A DNA stretch of 64,000 nt from Certhia americana (Eukaryota > Chordata > Aves > Passeriformes > Certhiidae): NCBI GenBank assembly GCA_018697195.1, contig CM031879.1:36753408-36817407 (forward strand). Direction: 5' to 3'. Below the pieces are notes generated by a model. That model saw only the letters and a list, made by a program, of their open reading frames with translations, did not search any database and was not told where the DNA came from. Position 1 is the first letter of the stretch; every line of letters begins with the position of its first letter. Made by a program: the position numbers and the translations under genes. This document shows positions 1-14,298 of the stretch, in pieces.

Positions 1-1906
1 TGAAGTATTTCCAAGTAAAATGAAATTCATTTTGGAATAATATTGTAAAGTGCTTGAACAACATTTTAAATAATAATTCTTGAGCACAGATTAGGGGACA
101 AGGAAGTACATCTTATCTAAGAAGTACAGCTTTTAACCTGCATGCCACTAAGACCAAAGATGAAAATAAATACTGCTTGTGGTGGGATTCCATAGCTGAA
201 TGGCATTCAAAGAAATTATTCCTCCCTGATTAGCTTCAAAATACTTTATTTGTATAAGCAAGTGGGAACTGTGTTTTGGTTCAGTGCTGTAGCTGCTCTC
301 TGCAACTGATTAGGTTCTGCTGTAGAGAAACAGATAAAATAACATGAAGAGTTTGCACAAAATTGGTTCATTTAACTGGGGGTCTTTACAACACTTGACA
401 TCTGTCTTTGTGTCCGAAAACCTGTGACAGACAAAGGTAGTAATTTAAATTCTTGGCATTACAGATTTTGTTAATCACAGCTGATGCAGGCTTCCTCTGT
501 AAATCTGTTCTGTTTATTGTGGCAAAGGATTCTGTATACGTATGTATCTGTTGTGCTTTCACAGAGGTGATTCCAGAGATGACCAAGATGTAGTAATTAG
601 ATTTCCAGTTCCCTCTCAAAAGCCTTGAGATTTAATTTACTGTGCTAAAACCTACTGAATTCTATCCTAAGCACACTTGCAAGGGTATGAATGTTGGCAT
701 GCATAAAAAAAGAGTTCATGATGACTTAGTCATTACTTCGAAACAGAGTTTGTATATTTTTTTAATTACTGTTACTAAGCTCAGCTGTTGATGGAAAATA
801 TGTGTGCATTGATTAGTACAAAAACTGATAAGCATATTAAATCAGGTGCATTATTTTCTGCATATAAATTATATTTCGGAAGAAAGGTTGTTGAGATGGA
901 CATAAAAGTGCTAATAGGGATTTGTAAAACAGATTTTATAGTGAAAAGATAGGGAAGTTTATTATAAAAGGCAGCCTCAGGAGAAGGCATTTAGCTTCAA
1001 AGAACCAAAGAACTTTGCTCTCTCCTCACCCTGTACCATTCTCATCCTGTAGATCCCGTTTTTTGCAGACCTTCTTTTGTACTGTTACAAACACCAGAGA
1101 TTGCATCTGAGACCTTCACACTGGCTCTAAATAAAGATTCTGCAGTTCCATGTAAACTGTCTTTGGGGCACAGATTTCCTTTCTTCAGAGGCATGAGTGA
1201 GCTTGCTTCAGTGTCTGTGATAGGGAGGGTCAATAATACTCTATTTTGCCATTTGTCATTAACAACAGAACATGAATATCTATTGTGCTTTCCATTTAAA
1301 TAACCCATAGAATGGAACTTGATCTGCAGAGATAATAGCAACTTTCTTCTACTCCCATGAAGATATACTGAAAACATAGACATGGGCAGTTTTTAATAGG
1401 ATATTAACACCCTTCCAGATAGTTCTTAATTAACATGTTTCAAACCTTCTTACAGAAGTGTAAAACAGCATTGATTATCACTAAAGTATCAGTGATTTAT
1501 TTAAACTGTTTCATGAGTGGACATATCTGTATTAAAGCTAATAGCAAAAGTGACTATTTGTATTATTTATATGTGTACACAATTTTCACTTCAAACTACA
1601 TCTAGACCATTTTACAAATAGCATGTTGCTTTTTACTTTATGGAAATTGTGTCTGTGTTTGCTTATTCATACTCTGTGTGCTTACAACATGCTATTTAAA
1701 GATACTTTCCTGATACTTAAGGATAATTTCCTGAGTTAATAAAGCTGAGGACAAAAGCTGCCCAAGTGGGAGCCCTTTGTTGAAATAATGGTGAGAACCC
1801 AAAGCCTCTCTTCATCTCAAGGAGAGTTCTGTGTATGCAGCAGCTCTGAATATTACATTGTTCACTTAAGCCTTGTTCTTTGGAAGTCAGTTTGAAAATC
1901 AATTGA

Positions 1907-1975
1907 TTTTTAAGATACCAGTTTACCAGTTTTAAGATAGTAATTTAAGATATCAGCCTACCAGATTACCAGTTT
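1907..1975. repeat. Imperfect tandem repeat, unit about 20 bp
   Basis: The block repeats variants of 'tttaagata' and 'taccag' in order: 'tttaagataccag', 'tttaccag', 'tttaagatag', 'tttaagatatcag', 'ctaccag', 'attaccag'. It looks like a decayed local duplication. No function is visible. Confidence 0.6.
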
Positions 1976-4900
1976 AATACAACAGTTACCCTTGTGTTTC
2001 ATAACCAAGTCTACTTAGGGAACATCATGAAATGGCAAAGTGATGCCTAAGTTCAGCTGAGATGTGAACCACTGTAGTCTACAAATTCCATATCTGAGAA
2101 TCATCACTATATTCTGCATTAGACAAGGGTTATATTAAAAAAGGTATTAATTTACCAGAAAAGCAAGATTAAAGTTAAGCTCTTTTATATTTCCTAATTG
2201 TTTGTTATTTTAAAAACCATTTTATTTTGATAAGCAAAATAATTTAATTAAAATACATATTTATATTAATATTATCTCAATAATCAGCATTGGTAATTGC
2301 CATGCATTTTAAGAAATTGTACCATACTTGTTACTTTTTGTTTTCTTTTTGATTTATCATGCCTATTTTCATTTCCTATTGCATGTGGTTTTTCAAAAAC
2401 TGTAAATAATTTAGAGATATCCTAGATTTAGAAAATTATGTTTTAAAAATCTATTATATAAAGTGTGCCTGGAAAAGGCACTTTGTCATGAACAAGAATT
2501 TTCTTGTTTTCATGTTAAAATATGATTCAGACAATGGTAGATCATTGACCTCAGTAAAATACAGGGATGTAGAAGATATTTTAACAAAACGTAAGTAGGG
2601 TTATGGAAGCAATTGAAGCCCACATGGAATTGCCAGATACTGAGCATGCTAGACTAAATTATCCATATTTTTTGATAAGAAATGAACATCAGTAATTTTT
2701 ATCTATATGGGCTTTCTAGAATTTGTTGTGGAAACATATTTTAAAATAGCTTGTATTTTTATCGTAGCTGTATAAAAAAGCTGTAAGGTGATTAAAAAAG
2801 AAGATCAGAAGCAGCTAACATGATCTGTATTTAAAGTTACTGGATAGGAAGGAGGTTATTAGTGAGGTTGTTAAAGGAACACTGGTCTTGAATCAATATT
2901 ATTCCTTTAACAACTGCCCCTAGAAGTTAGAAAATTTTAAAGATTTATTTCTGATGCATATTTGGAGGGTTTTGGCAGCTTGTAGAAGGAATGATATATC
3001 TAGAAACTGAAGAGGATCATTAGAAATAGATTAAGTACGTAAGTACAAAATGAAAGGTAACTAGTTAAAACATTTCTATCCCATTTGGCTTCTCAGCCCT
3101 TGAAAACAACAAAGAAGGAAAACAAACATCATCTTATGGGTGAGTAGAGATAATATCATGGGAAATGGAAGGAAGTTTTACTGGACAAGACATTCAAGAA
3201 ATGTGGAAATGTGTTAATTTAGAAAGACAAAGGTGAAAATGGAGTGCCATAAGAAGTTCTTGCCATCATTTTTTTCATGGGGATAGAAGGGTTATTAAAA
3301 TCACCTAGGAAGAATCACAGTTGTCCTGATAGCCAAGAGTCAGTGCTGGCTGGAAAATTAATTCCAGTAATTTTCAAATGGAAAAACAAAACTTTCAAGT
3401 AGTGTTTGAATGCTTGTGCTATGTGTTTTCTGTGTTCCTTAGTATTCCACATAAGAATTTATATGATTCCAGCTTTGGCAATTTTTTTGGTCTTAGTTTT
3501 GTACCAAATTTCATAAACCCTGCATTTGTTCATGTGTCTGTCATTAAGCAGTATATTCATGGTATTTTAGTAGCTCCCTACAAAGAACAAGTTTGTTCAC
3601 ACTGTGATGCACCAAGATATACAGGATCTACTGAAACAGGTTTAGGAAGCACTGACCCATTGAGTTCATGGGAGTTCTCTGTGACAGAGCTAAATCAGAA
3701 ATGCAAGACTGGCATTTTCACTGCTGGATAATTTGTTTCCTCCTTGCGTTTGTGCGATTTCATTAGTAAAAGATAGCAGTAGAAAATATCTGTGAATTCA
3801 GTCATGCATTTTCTAGGCGCTGTTTTGCCTAAGAGTATTTCGGTATTTTTGTACAGGACTGGTCAGTACAGAACCCAGCTAAGTCAGAAAAGGGAAAAGC
3901 TGCATTAAAACCTGTTGGGAAAATACCCTCTATACTAAACAATTACATTTCAGAATAATATTTGGCTGCTCTTACATTTGGGGCTGTATTTTGAAGATGT
4001 AGTTGAGTTATTTATTTATTTCGATATTTACATTTAGCTGAGCATCCTACTTATTATTTGTTGTTCAGGATTGCTCCAGGACTACAAACTCCATGTGAAT
4101 CACATTATGAAGCTCTGGAAATGCCAGATATGAGTCAATATTTGTGGTGTTTATCTGTACAACTCAAGCCAAGTCTTCCCGAATGGCAAATACTTCGGAA
4201 AAAAGATTGAAATTCAGCTGGTATAAAAAGGTTCTATCAGTCTGAATCACTTAGGCCTGACTTTGCTGGGGAGATGCAGCTGGATGGGTGAAGTGGAAAC
4301 CTGGAAAAATAAATAATTTCACACTGATAATTGGCCTTATTGCCCTCCTTCTCTATAGGAAAGGGCCTGCATTTTATGAAATGCTTAGCTGTGTTAAAAT
4401 AGGTCTACAAATTCATATGTAATAGCCTAATAATGTTAACGTGCACTTTGTGTGGAATAGGCTGTTCAGATATGACACTAAATTTTCAGCAGATGTTTAA
4501 GTCATTGTAAATTGCAAATTTGGAAATGACTGCCTATTAAAAAAATAAATTAATCTTTTATACAGACTGTCATTTCATGTCTGAAGAGTTGCTGGAAGGC
4601 TTTTTTTCTATTTTGAAAAAACTCAGCATACTTGTTTTATGTAATAATTCTTGTCCTAATGTGTGCAGAGGTTTTATTGTCATTGCATTGTTCAAGGAAT
4701 GGGTGATTATCTGTCTTTATCTAGGTGTGAATTCATATCTGGTATTTTCCTGCTTGTCTTGAAATTTCATTTTGTCCAATAATAGCAAATACCAGTTTCA
4801 ACCCTTAAAAATATTTTTAGAACAAACACTGTTGTGAATCTTTGTAAATTCCTCTTTTCCCTTTAGAACTGGGTCTTTTTGTCTGTTTTCTCTGTCTTGT

Positions 4901-7900
4901 GACAAGGCAAAGTTACTTTATTGAGCTTTCAATGTCATAGAATTTGCAGACAGCAACTCAGGTCTTCTGCCAAGTCAGTGTTTTGGAACTGAAATTGTCA
5001 TTGTTTTTCTTTGTTGTTGAAAAAAATTGCTATGTTCAAAATTTGAAGCCAAAGACCTTGTTTTTTGTAGAATAAATAATTACCCTGACATAGTTGGCTG
5101 TTTTTACATGTATCATAAATTTTGTGAGAACAGAAAAAGACGGGTTACAGTACTGAAGAATCCTAATTCTATTTTCTTGGTTTATTTCAGCAGTAATTTT
5201 TCCCCATCTTTAACTGAGAATTCCTTGTGGGAAGCTTTGTGTCTTACGAGCTCTCTAGTCTGATGCCATATTTAGACCAGCAAAAGGGTTCATGCTTCCA
5301 GTGTTGGCTCTTTTAATGGCAGGAACCATAATCCTATATCCTTGATGAAATGATATCCTGCATTTCTGTATATAGAAGAACTCCTTATACTCATTTTCCT
5401 CCATTTCACATTACTGTGTGGAGCACTGACTATGGAAAAAAAAGCAGCATCACACCCTTGAGTTCTAGCTAGCTGACTGTATATTAATGCCTCATTTAAA
5501 CATTGAACCCATGTTTACCTCCAAGTTATGAAGAAACTGCTGTGCTGCTGGGAATTATAGAAAACTGAACTATCAGAGATGCTGAAATCTGAGGGAGAGG
5601 AAATATGCTTATGAGGAAAATGCATCGGGCAGCATTTTAAGATTTGTCTGTTTGACAGTGTTGCTGATTTTGCTTATTTGTTTTTATCTTCTGACTTTAT
5701 TATCAGTATAACAATTTTGTTTTATACTGGCATTTAGAGAGCTACAGATGGCAGCATATTTACTTTTTTTTTTCCCAGAGATACTGGAATGGGAAATTTG
5801 GGAATAAACTTTTCCATAATACTGAAGAAGTCCTTTCATTTTTATGTCTTTCAGTTTCCCACATACAAACCTGAGTTAATATTTCCCTGATGCCATTTCC
5901 ATGTTATTCTTCCATTCCCCCTACATCAAGGAACTCCAAACATTTCTATTTAGAGTTGGAATAGGATAATCCTGCTAATGTAGAGTTTCAAGGAAAGGGA
6001 ATATTTGATATTTGTTTTTAACTTATTCATTGCACTTAGATGCAATGCCAGTTTGAGAAAATGTCTAGCTTGTCTTGGCTCAGCGTTTGGGTCAGTATAT
6101 CAAAATATGGAGTAACAAGGACAAATTTAGCTGAGCCTCTGATTGAGTGTTGTTGGACTAAAGGTACTGTTGCAGTCACTTCTTGATTTACTGGAGCATA
6201 TAAACATTTGACTATATGAGTTCACCTGCCATAAATATCAATAATCAGAGTTGGTAAGTAAGATAAAGGAATAGAGCTGTCCTTCTGGGATAAAACTGTT
6301 CTTGCCATAAAATGCAAAACATAATATGCAAATTCATTGTGAATTAAAAATATATATTCCTCAGAAAAATCCTTACATTTGTTGTTGAAAGTTTGCCTTA
6401 GTTTTGATAAAGAACCAAAATAAAACCATGAAATTTCAAGAGGAATCAGTAACCTCAAATGAGAAATTCTGTAAGTTGTTGCCTTTAAAATACAAGTATG
6501 AAAACCCATTAAATCCATGTAAGAAAATCAAATATCAATTTAAAAAAAGGCAGGAAATGTGCTTGAAAATATTTTCAGAGTGTCTTACAACACAGTGAAA
6601 GCCAGTTATGTCATCTACCCTTTTATCCTTCCTCATGCCCTCTAAAAACCCAACCCCGTCCCACGAAATGCACATTTTTTCAGTTCTGCAGCTATTGTCT
6701 GCCAGCTAGAAACAATTGGTGGGAATGTATGCACTGGTTTGCGAGGGCTGAGGAAGCAGTAAAGGATTACCAGACTGCAAAGTTACCCCAGCCCCAGCAG
6801 AGTTGCCAGGGCATTATAACAGGGCAGTAGCAAATGTACTGGCAGGGCTTTCAGATTCTCGCAGATTCTCAGTGCGTATTCTAATCACTTGCTGTGGAAG
6901 CAGGGAGTGGAAATATTTAAAATTTTGAAAAAAAGGACTTTGAAGTTTGTCAAATTTATCCTGTTGTGGAAGGAAAAAAAAATCAGCTTGAATTTTTTTT
7001 ACATAAGGGGAGAATTGCTTCCTGCTCAGCACTAGACCCTTTCAGATTGTGGTCTCAAACACATGCAAACAGTTTCATGGTGTTTAACTGCAGGGTTTGG
7101 GTTGGAATCACTTCAGAGGAATATTTGAACATTCCCATTGGATATTTGAATAATACAGAATTAAGATTTTGTCTATAATGTATATACATGTGTGTATTTT
7201 TACAGCCTAAGTTTTGTCGTAAGAATTACTGAAATACATTCTATTTAAGAGCTGCTAGATATAAAAATATCTGCAAAAGATAAACCATGCTGATGAATTT
7301 ATATGACACATAACATGTTCCTCTCTTCATTAGTAGAAGGAACTGGGAGGAGTCTAGTAGAGCAAAGGGGTTGAAAGAGCATTACAGCTGTGTCAGCTGT
7401 CTTTCCCTGCACAGCTTTGAACAGTTTTCTATCCTCAGAGCCAACCCCCTGTAATCCTGAGCAATACCTACAGCAGAAGGATTTGCTGTCTGAACAGAAA
7501 TGCCTGTGCTATCCTACCTATTTCTTACAACGTTGTCTGAAAATGGTTACCTGCTGTTGAATCTGCTCCCTATTGTCTAATTATATTGTCCAATGAAACA
7601 ACTAAAATATGGCAAGAGTAATTAAGAAAAGAAAACAAAATCTTCTTTTTTTTCTTTCTCAGCCTGCTGGGAACATACACAGAGCCACAGGCTGTAGCTG
7701 ACCCACTTCTTGATAAATCACACAGCGTAACTAACACTGAGGCAGCTAATGCCATCTACTGACTAAAATAACACAATCACTGGGATAGTCAGCCTCAAAA
7801 GGATCTTGCAGGGCTGGTAGCATTAAAAATGATCAGAACATTATGTACTCCTCTTTGATTAAATATAAGCTTGAGAAGTTAAAACAGGTTCTTCAGAAGC

Positions 7901-10900
7901 CAGGATTCATTTGTCTTAAGTTTGTTCTTCAGCAAGAAAGCTAAAATAATCTGATGCTAGGAAATTTCAAAACCGATTTTCAAAATTGCTGAGTATCATC
8001 TCTTCCATTGTCTTCAGAGAGGTTTGTATCTTCTCAGAATCTCTGAAAATCCATGATGATGCTGATTTGCTAAAGATACTTAATACACTAAATGTCATCT
8101 AAAACAGTAAAAGAATTGCCCTTTCTCATCCCCATTCACTGTTGCAGTGAGTTTTACCCAAGTGAGTTATAAAGCTGATTGTTTTCATCTCAGAGGTGAG
8201 ACTCACCTTTTTTTTTTTTGTTCTCAATATGAAGACATGATCAATGTTAGCTGTGTCACTGCTTTGTGATACCTGCAAATAATCACTTACCTTAAAGTAC
8301 CTTTTCCTGTATCTATATTAACAAATGCATTACTTCGATGCAATATGCAGAGAAATTTGCATTTGGCAGAAGTGCCACATAAAATTATTCACTGAGCAAA
8401 GTGGATTACATATAAGATATCAGCATTCTCCAGGTTAATAACAGAGAACATTCCCTCTAATAATGAATAGCCACTCTGAACAGTAAAGCAAATCAGTGTG
8501 CTCTTTTGAGACAATTAAATTATAAATCAAAATCTCATTAAAGCAGACTATGTACTTCAGTATGTTCTTAAGTGGGATGGTGTCACTTTAACTGGTGTCC
8601 CTTCTGCGTGTGCTAAAATACTACCATTTCTGAGGCAAAATCCTACTGATTGTGTGGAACTTGATAGCTTTGTAGAAAGAGATGGTGCCTTTCACCCAAA
8701 AAAATCCTGACTGGATTAAAGCACTGAATCACTATTTACTGTCCTTATTCTCTGTCCTTTTTTTGTACATCAAATATCCAAAGTTCACTTCTGAAATAGC
8801 AACAACTTCGCAGCAAATCTATACATTTCCTCATATTCCAAAATGTAACTGCATTCTTTATTTATAGCATCTCAACCACTGCTTCACTCTGTAGCTTTAA
8901 TACAGAGACAGGTTAAAATTTTAAGGAATTTGCCACAATTCATTCACTTTTATCACTTTTTCAGATGAAAAGGACCTTTAGTCATTTGGAAGAAACAAGG
9001 AAAAGGAATACTCTGAAGGAGGTGTCATGATGTAGTAGGATATGGACTATTACATGGAATCAAATATTTATAGTTGATGTTGTTCAGGTCATCTTTTGCA
9101 GCATCTTTAATTTATAGAATAAGCTCAATTAATAGAATTAGTTCACAAGTTCCACTTTCACTTAATTTTACTTTCCTGGGCCAGATTAATTTTCATTCCA
9201 CTATATGTTATCTGCATGACATTCTACCAAGCAGTTTTCATTCCTGACTTGAAGTAGCATTTCCCAGACCACGTGCTACATCAGACCAGAATAATTCTTA
9301 GTTTGACCAAAGTCCCTCCATGGTCTAATTACTCTTACTCTGTTAAATTTATTCTAATAACTGTCTTTAAAAATCTAGGTATGAAGTCCTTATATAATAT
9401 TTAACATTTTAGAAGATGTCTTCCACTACTTATGTGTGGGTTTTTTTTTCCCTTAAGTCTGTTATATAGTAGATACTTAAAGTCTCATATAATGTCCTTA
9501 CAATTCTCAATTTTACTGAATTTTGCACAGTCACTATAGATGAGAACAAGTCCAAAAGACATGTAAATTTTTATTAAAACATTTTGTAATCAGTGTTAAG
9601 ATTTTTCTCACCTCTTGAGGTCTAATTGCTTGTAAAATTTGAATTACATGTTTTGTACAGCATACCTCAGCATAAGCATGTTGATTAGTGGAATAATAGC
9701 AATTGTGAAATTTTTTTCATAGCTTTCAGTTGGATTTGTTTTGTCTTGTTTTGTTTTCAAAACGTCATGGATTGTACTGTTTCAGGTGTTTACAAAATAG
9801 CAACTCAGTCTTGTGTTGGGTTCCCCTTTCTATGAGCAGTCAACCTCTTTTGCTGACCTTGGATTAAGACCTCCAATGCCTGTAAATAAGTAAAGATGAG
9901 GAAGGTTTGCGTAGGGCTGGCTCCAGTTGCAATGTGGTTGCAATTTATCTAGAATATTCTAGTTAACTGAGAAATACATATTTTCTGTATAATTATTGAA
10001 TTATTTAGATGCTCATATAATTTATTCTTATGTGATATTTATGGCAGTTCCAAAATTCTATATTTGTAGTCTTTAGGATGGGATTTCTTGTTTTCAGTTA
10101 CATTCCATGGACCCAAAGAAAATTTCTGTAGGTTTTAGTGCTCATTTCCTTCTTTTTATGTTTCAACCTTCCTTTTAGAGATTGTGCATTTATTTTGAGG
10201 TTTGATAAAGAAATATATCTCTCTACATATATAAATCATAATTTTATATATTTTTACCAAGATACTGTACTATACTGAAGCTTTCCTAAGCAAAAGCATT
10301 TTTTGATACAGATGTACAATATTCTTATTGCTCTTGTGTGAAGGTAAAGAGTTGTCTAATTTTTTCTATGGTTTACATGTACTTCTGACTTTCTGGCACA
10401 GGTGAGATTTTTTCCACATTGGCTGACTTAAAACCAATAAATGGAGATAGGGTAGGGTTTTATTTGTTGAACTGGTTATATTGTTCCGGAAAATAATTTG
10501 GATTCCCTAGCCGAATTATTTATATGCAGAACATTTTCTGATCTTCACAGAGAACATGCAGGAGAAAATACAGAAAGTCATTGCAGCATTGTATGTGGTA
10601 GATAGCTCACTGTTGTTTGCTGTACCTAGAAATTTTCAGACAGCTCCATTAGACAACGTTCAGAAAGTACAAGCGTGAGTGCTTCATTAGCTGTTATAAA
10701 TTGGGGTGCTGGTTTCAGAAAAAAATGCTTGACATTGTGTGATAATGGCCAGCTGTGAAGGATGAATGAAGATTATGTAAAGAGAATTCATAAAGAAGTT
10801 GTGTTTATAAATACAACATGAAAGCACATTTAAAATTGCCTCATAAAATTTGATGGCTTTAAATGAACCTTTGTGCCAAACAAGCCAACCTTCTTGGTTT

Positions 10901-11173
10901 CTACAGGCACAAATTAGAGCAGGATTACTTAGTGGCTGGGAGGCACAGACCAGAAATGGGTCACCAGGGATCATACCAGCTAATGGGCAGAATCCAGCCC
11001 AGTAAAAATTCCCCATCAGTGTGACAGAGCAGAAGCCTTGAACAGGGATGGAAAAGTTACCCATCCCTCAGAGCTGTCCTGCTCACTCTGCTTCTCCTGC
11101 TTGCAAAATGGCGCCTGGGTGGCGCTTTCTGGCAAAAATTAAAAATAAATATTTCTCTTTCTTCTTCTTTCAC

Positions 11174-11203
11174 TATTTAAATATGTAATATTTAAATATG
11201 TAA
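11174..11203. repeat. 15-bp tandem duplication
   Basis: Two exact, adjacent copies of 'tatttaaatatgtaa' at 11174-11188 and 11189-11203, 30 bp before the solo LTR. A simple replication-slippage duplication. Confidence 0.85.
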
Positions 11204-11227
11204 GCCAGCATATTCAATAATATTGTG

Positions 11228-11233
11228 CAATAG
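11228..11233. repeat. Target-site duplication, left copy (CAATAG)
   Basis: CAATAG immediately left of the LTR at 11234. It is identical to the right copy at 11535-11540. Confidence 0.87.
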
Positions 11234-11534
11234 TGCGCGAAGCAGAGTGACGCAGTGTCCCCTGGCAGGTGCAAAGGAGAGCTACCTTATTGCAAAGACC
11301 AGGCCTTTGTAAACAGTAGCATTATCAACTACATAGTTTTAAATCACAACAAACATAATTCAACCAACCACGATACACCATTATGTGAACATGCTGTGGT
11401 TATATAACTTGTTTTTCTACCTCTGATTCAGCTGAGTCACTTTCCCATAGTTCTTTTCTGCTTAGCCGAAGTAACAGGCCTGAGACATGATTTTACAAGG
11501 CCTTCCTTTTGTAAGGTTTTACCTATATACAACA
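11234..11534 (-). mobile_element. Solo LTR of an endogenous retrovirus (6-bp TSD, alpharetrovirus/ERVK-like)
   Basis: A 301-bp element that, read on the minus strand, starts TGTTGTATATAGG and ends CTTCGCGCA, giving the expected TG...CA termini. It is flanked by a perfect 6-bp target-site duplication, CAATAG, at 11228-11233 and 11535-11540. On the minus strand it carries a TATATAA-type box (around 11400-11408) and, about 110 bp further on, a polyadenylation-like AATAAG (11286-11291), the usual U3-R-U5 order. Six-base duplications and a length near 300 bp fit alpharetrovirus-like or ERVK elements. No internal gag, pol or env sequence is present, so it is a solo LTR left by LTR-LTR recombination. 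It lies antisense to SYT1. The family name is not assigned. Confidence 0.88.
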
Positions 11535-11540
11535 CAATAG
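11535..11540. repeat. Target-site duplication, right copy (CAATAG)
   Basis: CAATAG immediately right of the LTR end at 11534, identical to the left copy. The exact match supports single integration at this site. Confidence 0.87.
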
Positions 11541-12134
11541 GAGGGATCAAAACAAGACTTCTCACTGGTTAAACTGAAAAATCTGTAGAATCTGTTCTAA
11601 GCATGGTGATTAAAATACCTAGACCACATGAAAGAACCTCAGAATTGTGAATTTTTTATTTATTCATTCCTTGCAATTTTTACTTTATTTCTTGTGACTC
11701 TTCATAGGACTTGTGATTTGCTCTTTTGTTGCATTTTCCCATCTTCTATATTTTAACTTTTCTCTTAGAATGTTCTCTCATTTTGTTCTTCTTTTGCTTT
11801 TCTGTTCTCTCTCTCCTGAATTGCACTCAACAATCCCACCTCTCTGTCACCTTCTTCCAGTTCTTCTAGCAGTTCTTAAGTTCTTTAGCCTGTAGTTTTA
11901 TCCCTTGATATTTACCCCTTTCAGGATTTCCTTCTCCTTCCCATCATAGGCTAATAGTTCTAGATTAGCATTTTGCCTGTAGATTGATCTGCTTTCCATC
12001 ATCAGTAGTACTGAATTCCCTCTACAGCAGGAGAAATGGAAGTGAGAAGGTGCTAGTTCTGTCCTGAGATTGCATCACCTGTAAAGAGGAGAAGGAAATC
12101 TGCATCTGAAATCAGCCCAGACTTTTTATCTAAA

Positions 12135-12140
<6 letters not shown>

Positions 12141-12178
<38 letters not shown>
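12141..12178. repeat. (AT)19 microsatellite
   Basis: Thirty-eight bases of uninterrupted alternating A and T. Likely length-polymorphic and able to form cruciform structures. Confidence 0.97.
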
Positions 12179-12181
<3 letters not shown>

Positions 12182-14260
12182 TTTATAGCACCATGCCCAG
12201 CTGACACAGACTGAGTTCTTTTTACATGGAAACAGTGAAGTAAACTTGCACAACTGTATGGATCAGTCATTCTCAAGAATAGCAGTTTTCAGAAGCTTTG
12301 TTCTTTCCTCTGTGCTTGTTTTTCAGTGTAATTTGGATAGCATGTTGAAGGTTATCCACACATTCAAATAAGATGTTATGCTCCAGAAAATGATTGCTTC
12401 CTTCTTAGACTGTGTATCTGTTACAGTCTCTGGTCTGTAACACCAGTGCATGACCCTGTTTTTAATGCCATTGTCACTAGGCTGCCCATAATTATATTAA
12501 TATACTTGAAGATTCCCTGTATGTAAAAGACTAAAATGCTGCATCATAATTTGCTACTATGTTTTCCCTCTATTTACATTTCTTAAAATGCCTTGGAATT
12601 TTGTCACAGTGTCTTCATACATATGCATGACATGCCTCTGCAAAAGACAGAACTCCTTATTTTTAGAACTTATGAAAAATGCATCCAAACTTCAAAGATG
12701 AATTAGAAATCAAAATTTCTGATAAGATATTTTGGGAATCAAATCATATGAGACCTTTAGAATGTAGACAATAACAACACTACTATTAATACGTCTTTAG
12801 AGAGAGAGAAACTATATTGCATAAATCCTGAGAAGTCTTCTTAATGTTTGAGAGATGGGACATACAAAACATAAGCTAAAATGACAATTTTGATGCCTAC
12901 AGTTTGTAGCTTGTGATAGTTTTAGTATGTTTGCGTATTGGTTTTCTGTGCCACATCACTAAAGATTTGAAGTATCCTTAAATAATCTTTCTTTTATATA
13001 TCAGAATTCACTGAAACACAAACCAAAAGAAAATCTGATGCGCTGCCATGATTTTTTTTATCTGTCAACATTATGCATTGACATAATTAAATTTTAGCAT
13101 TGAAGTGCTTTATTAATACATGTATAATAAATGTGATAATAGTATTAGCACTCTGCTGCAAATACTTGCTCTGTTAGCAGGTGAAAATCCACTAGGAGTT
13201 TCTGTAAAGTTGTAAATTTTTTATTAATGTTCAACTCTCACAGATGTACAAATCTAAAGTCTTTACAAATTACTGACTTTAATTAGGAATTTTAAATGTA
13301 AATTAACTACCACAGGCCATTGATAATCTGTTCTTACTAAATTTTGCAGTATTTTATATTACAAATATTTTTTCTTCTCAAAACACCACAAACAAACTTC
13401 AGTTTCTATTGTGAAACCTGTTTTATGTTTGTATGTTTAGGACTGAAATAATGTACTTAGAGATATTAGTACAAAGTCAAAAAATTACTGAGTAGAAATT
13501 ATTCTTAATTTTGAAACATAAGCATCTTGATATGAACAAATAGAAATGTCAGAATTTCATACTCAAAGGGAGAATTTACAAGCAGTTTTAGTCTTATTCT
13601 CCTGGTGCCTTTAAGTTTAACTTGTTATTTTCCTGTTTCCAAGGGAAAAATTTGATGTTGTTAAATTTGTGAGGGTTGTAAGATCTTTGAACTATGTCCA
13701 GTGCTTACAGCTTGTGGAATTAATTTTCACCAGTTTGCTCTTTCAATGATTATGTAGTACGTCACAGAAAGTCTCTCTTCTATGCTAGGAAACTGAACAC
13801 ACCAATAAAGCACTGCTTACAAGCTGTACAGCCTTACAAAGATGTCAAAATAGATTCTGCTTCCTTTTTTTTTTTCACCATAGATGGGTTTTCTTGGTTA
13901 AAAACTGTTCTGCTCTGCATTGGACAGATACTGTTTGCCTGCCCAGAACCCTGCTCAGTTACAAAACCTGAATTTTAACTAAAGCATGTATTTGATTCTT
14001 ATGTTTCTCATAGCTGCTCCCAAAACAAGGAAGGTGATTACTTCATACAATAAGAATCCCAGTGTTAACTACTTATATTCTCTTTAAACAGCAGAGCATT
14101 TCAATCAGGTCTACCGAAAGCGTAACAAATTTGCTATAATCTGCAGTTTAAGATGTACTCAAAAAATACTGTCTTCAGGCACTGAAAACAAGGACTTGTG
14201 TTTACTATTGAGTGGCTAATATGTGAAGAGATTATTTTCAAACATTAACTCTTCCTTCTT

Positions 14261-14298
14261 CCTCTGATTTATATCCCTTCCTCTGATTTATATCCCTT
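14261..14298. repeat. 19-bp tandem duplication
   Basis: Two exact adjacent copies of a 19-bp unit beginning 'cctctgattt' at 14261-14279 and 14280-14298. The lack of any difference suggests a recent duplication. Confidence 0.92.

Larger units (their letters stand above)
1..11233 (+). other. Upstream SYT1 intron, first part; no gene seen
   Basis: AT-rich sequence with only short spurious reading frames (none over 120 codons, none resembling a known protein). An imperfect tandem repeat lies at 1907-1975 and a very AT-rich patch at about 2200-2460. A somewhat GC-richer stretch at about 10900-11110, just before the solo LTR, contains 'ggcgcctgggtggcgc'; I could not classify it. I infer this is intron because the first SYT1 coding exon has a splice acceptor and so needs an exon further upstream. 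Confidence 0.6.

Noticed and set aside
3378..3731. 117-codon plus-strand frame
   Set aside because: Composition resembles translated AT-rich intron (many Phe, Tyr, Ser), with no domain or conserved motif.
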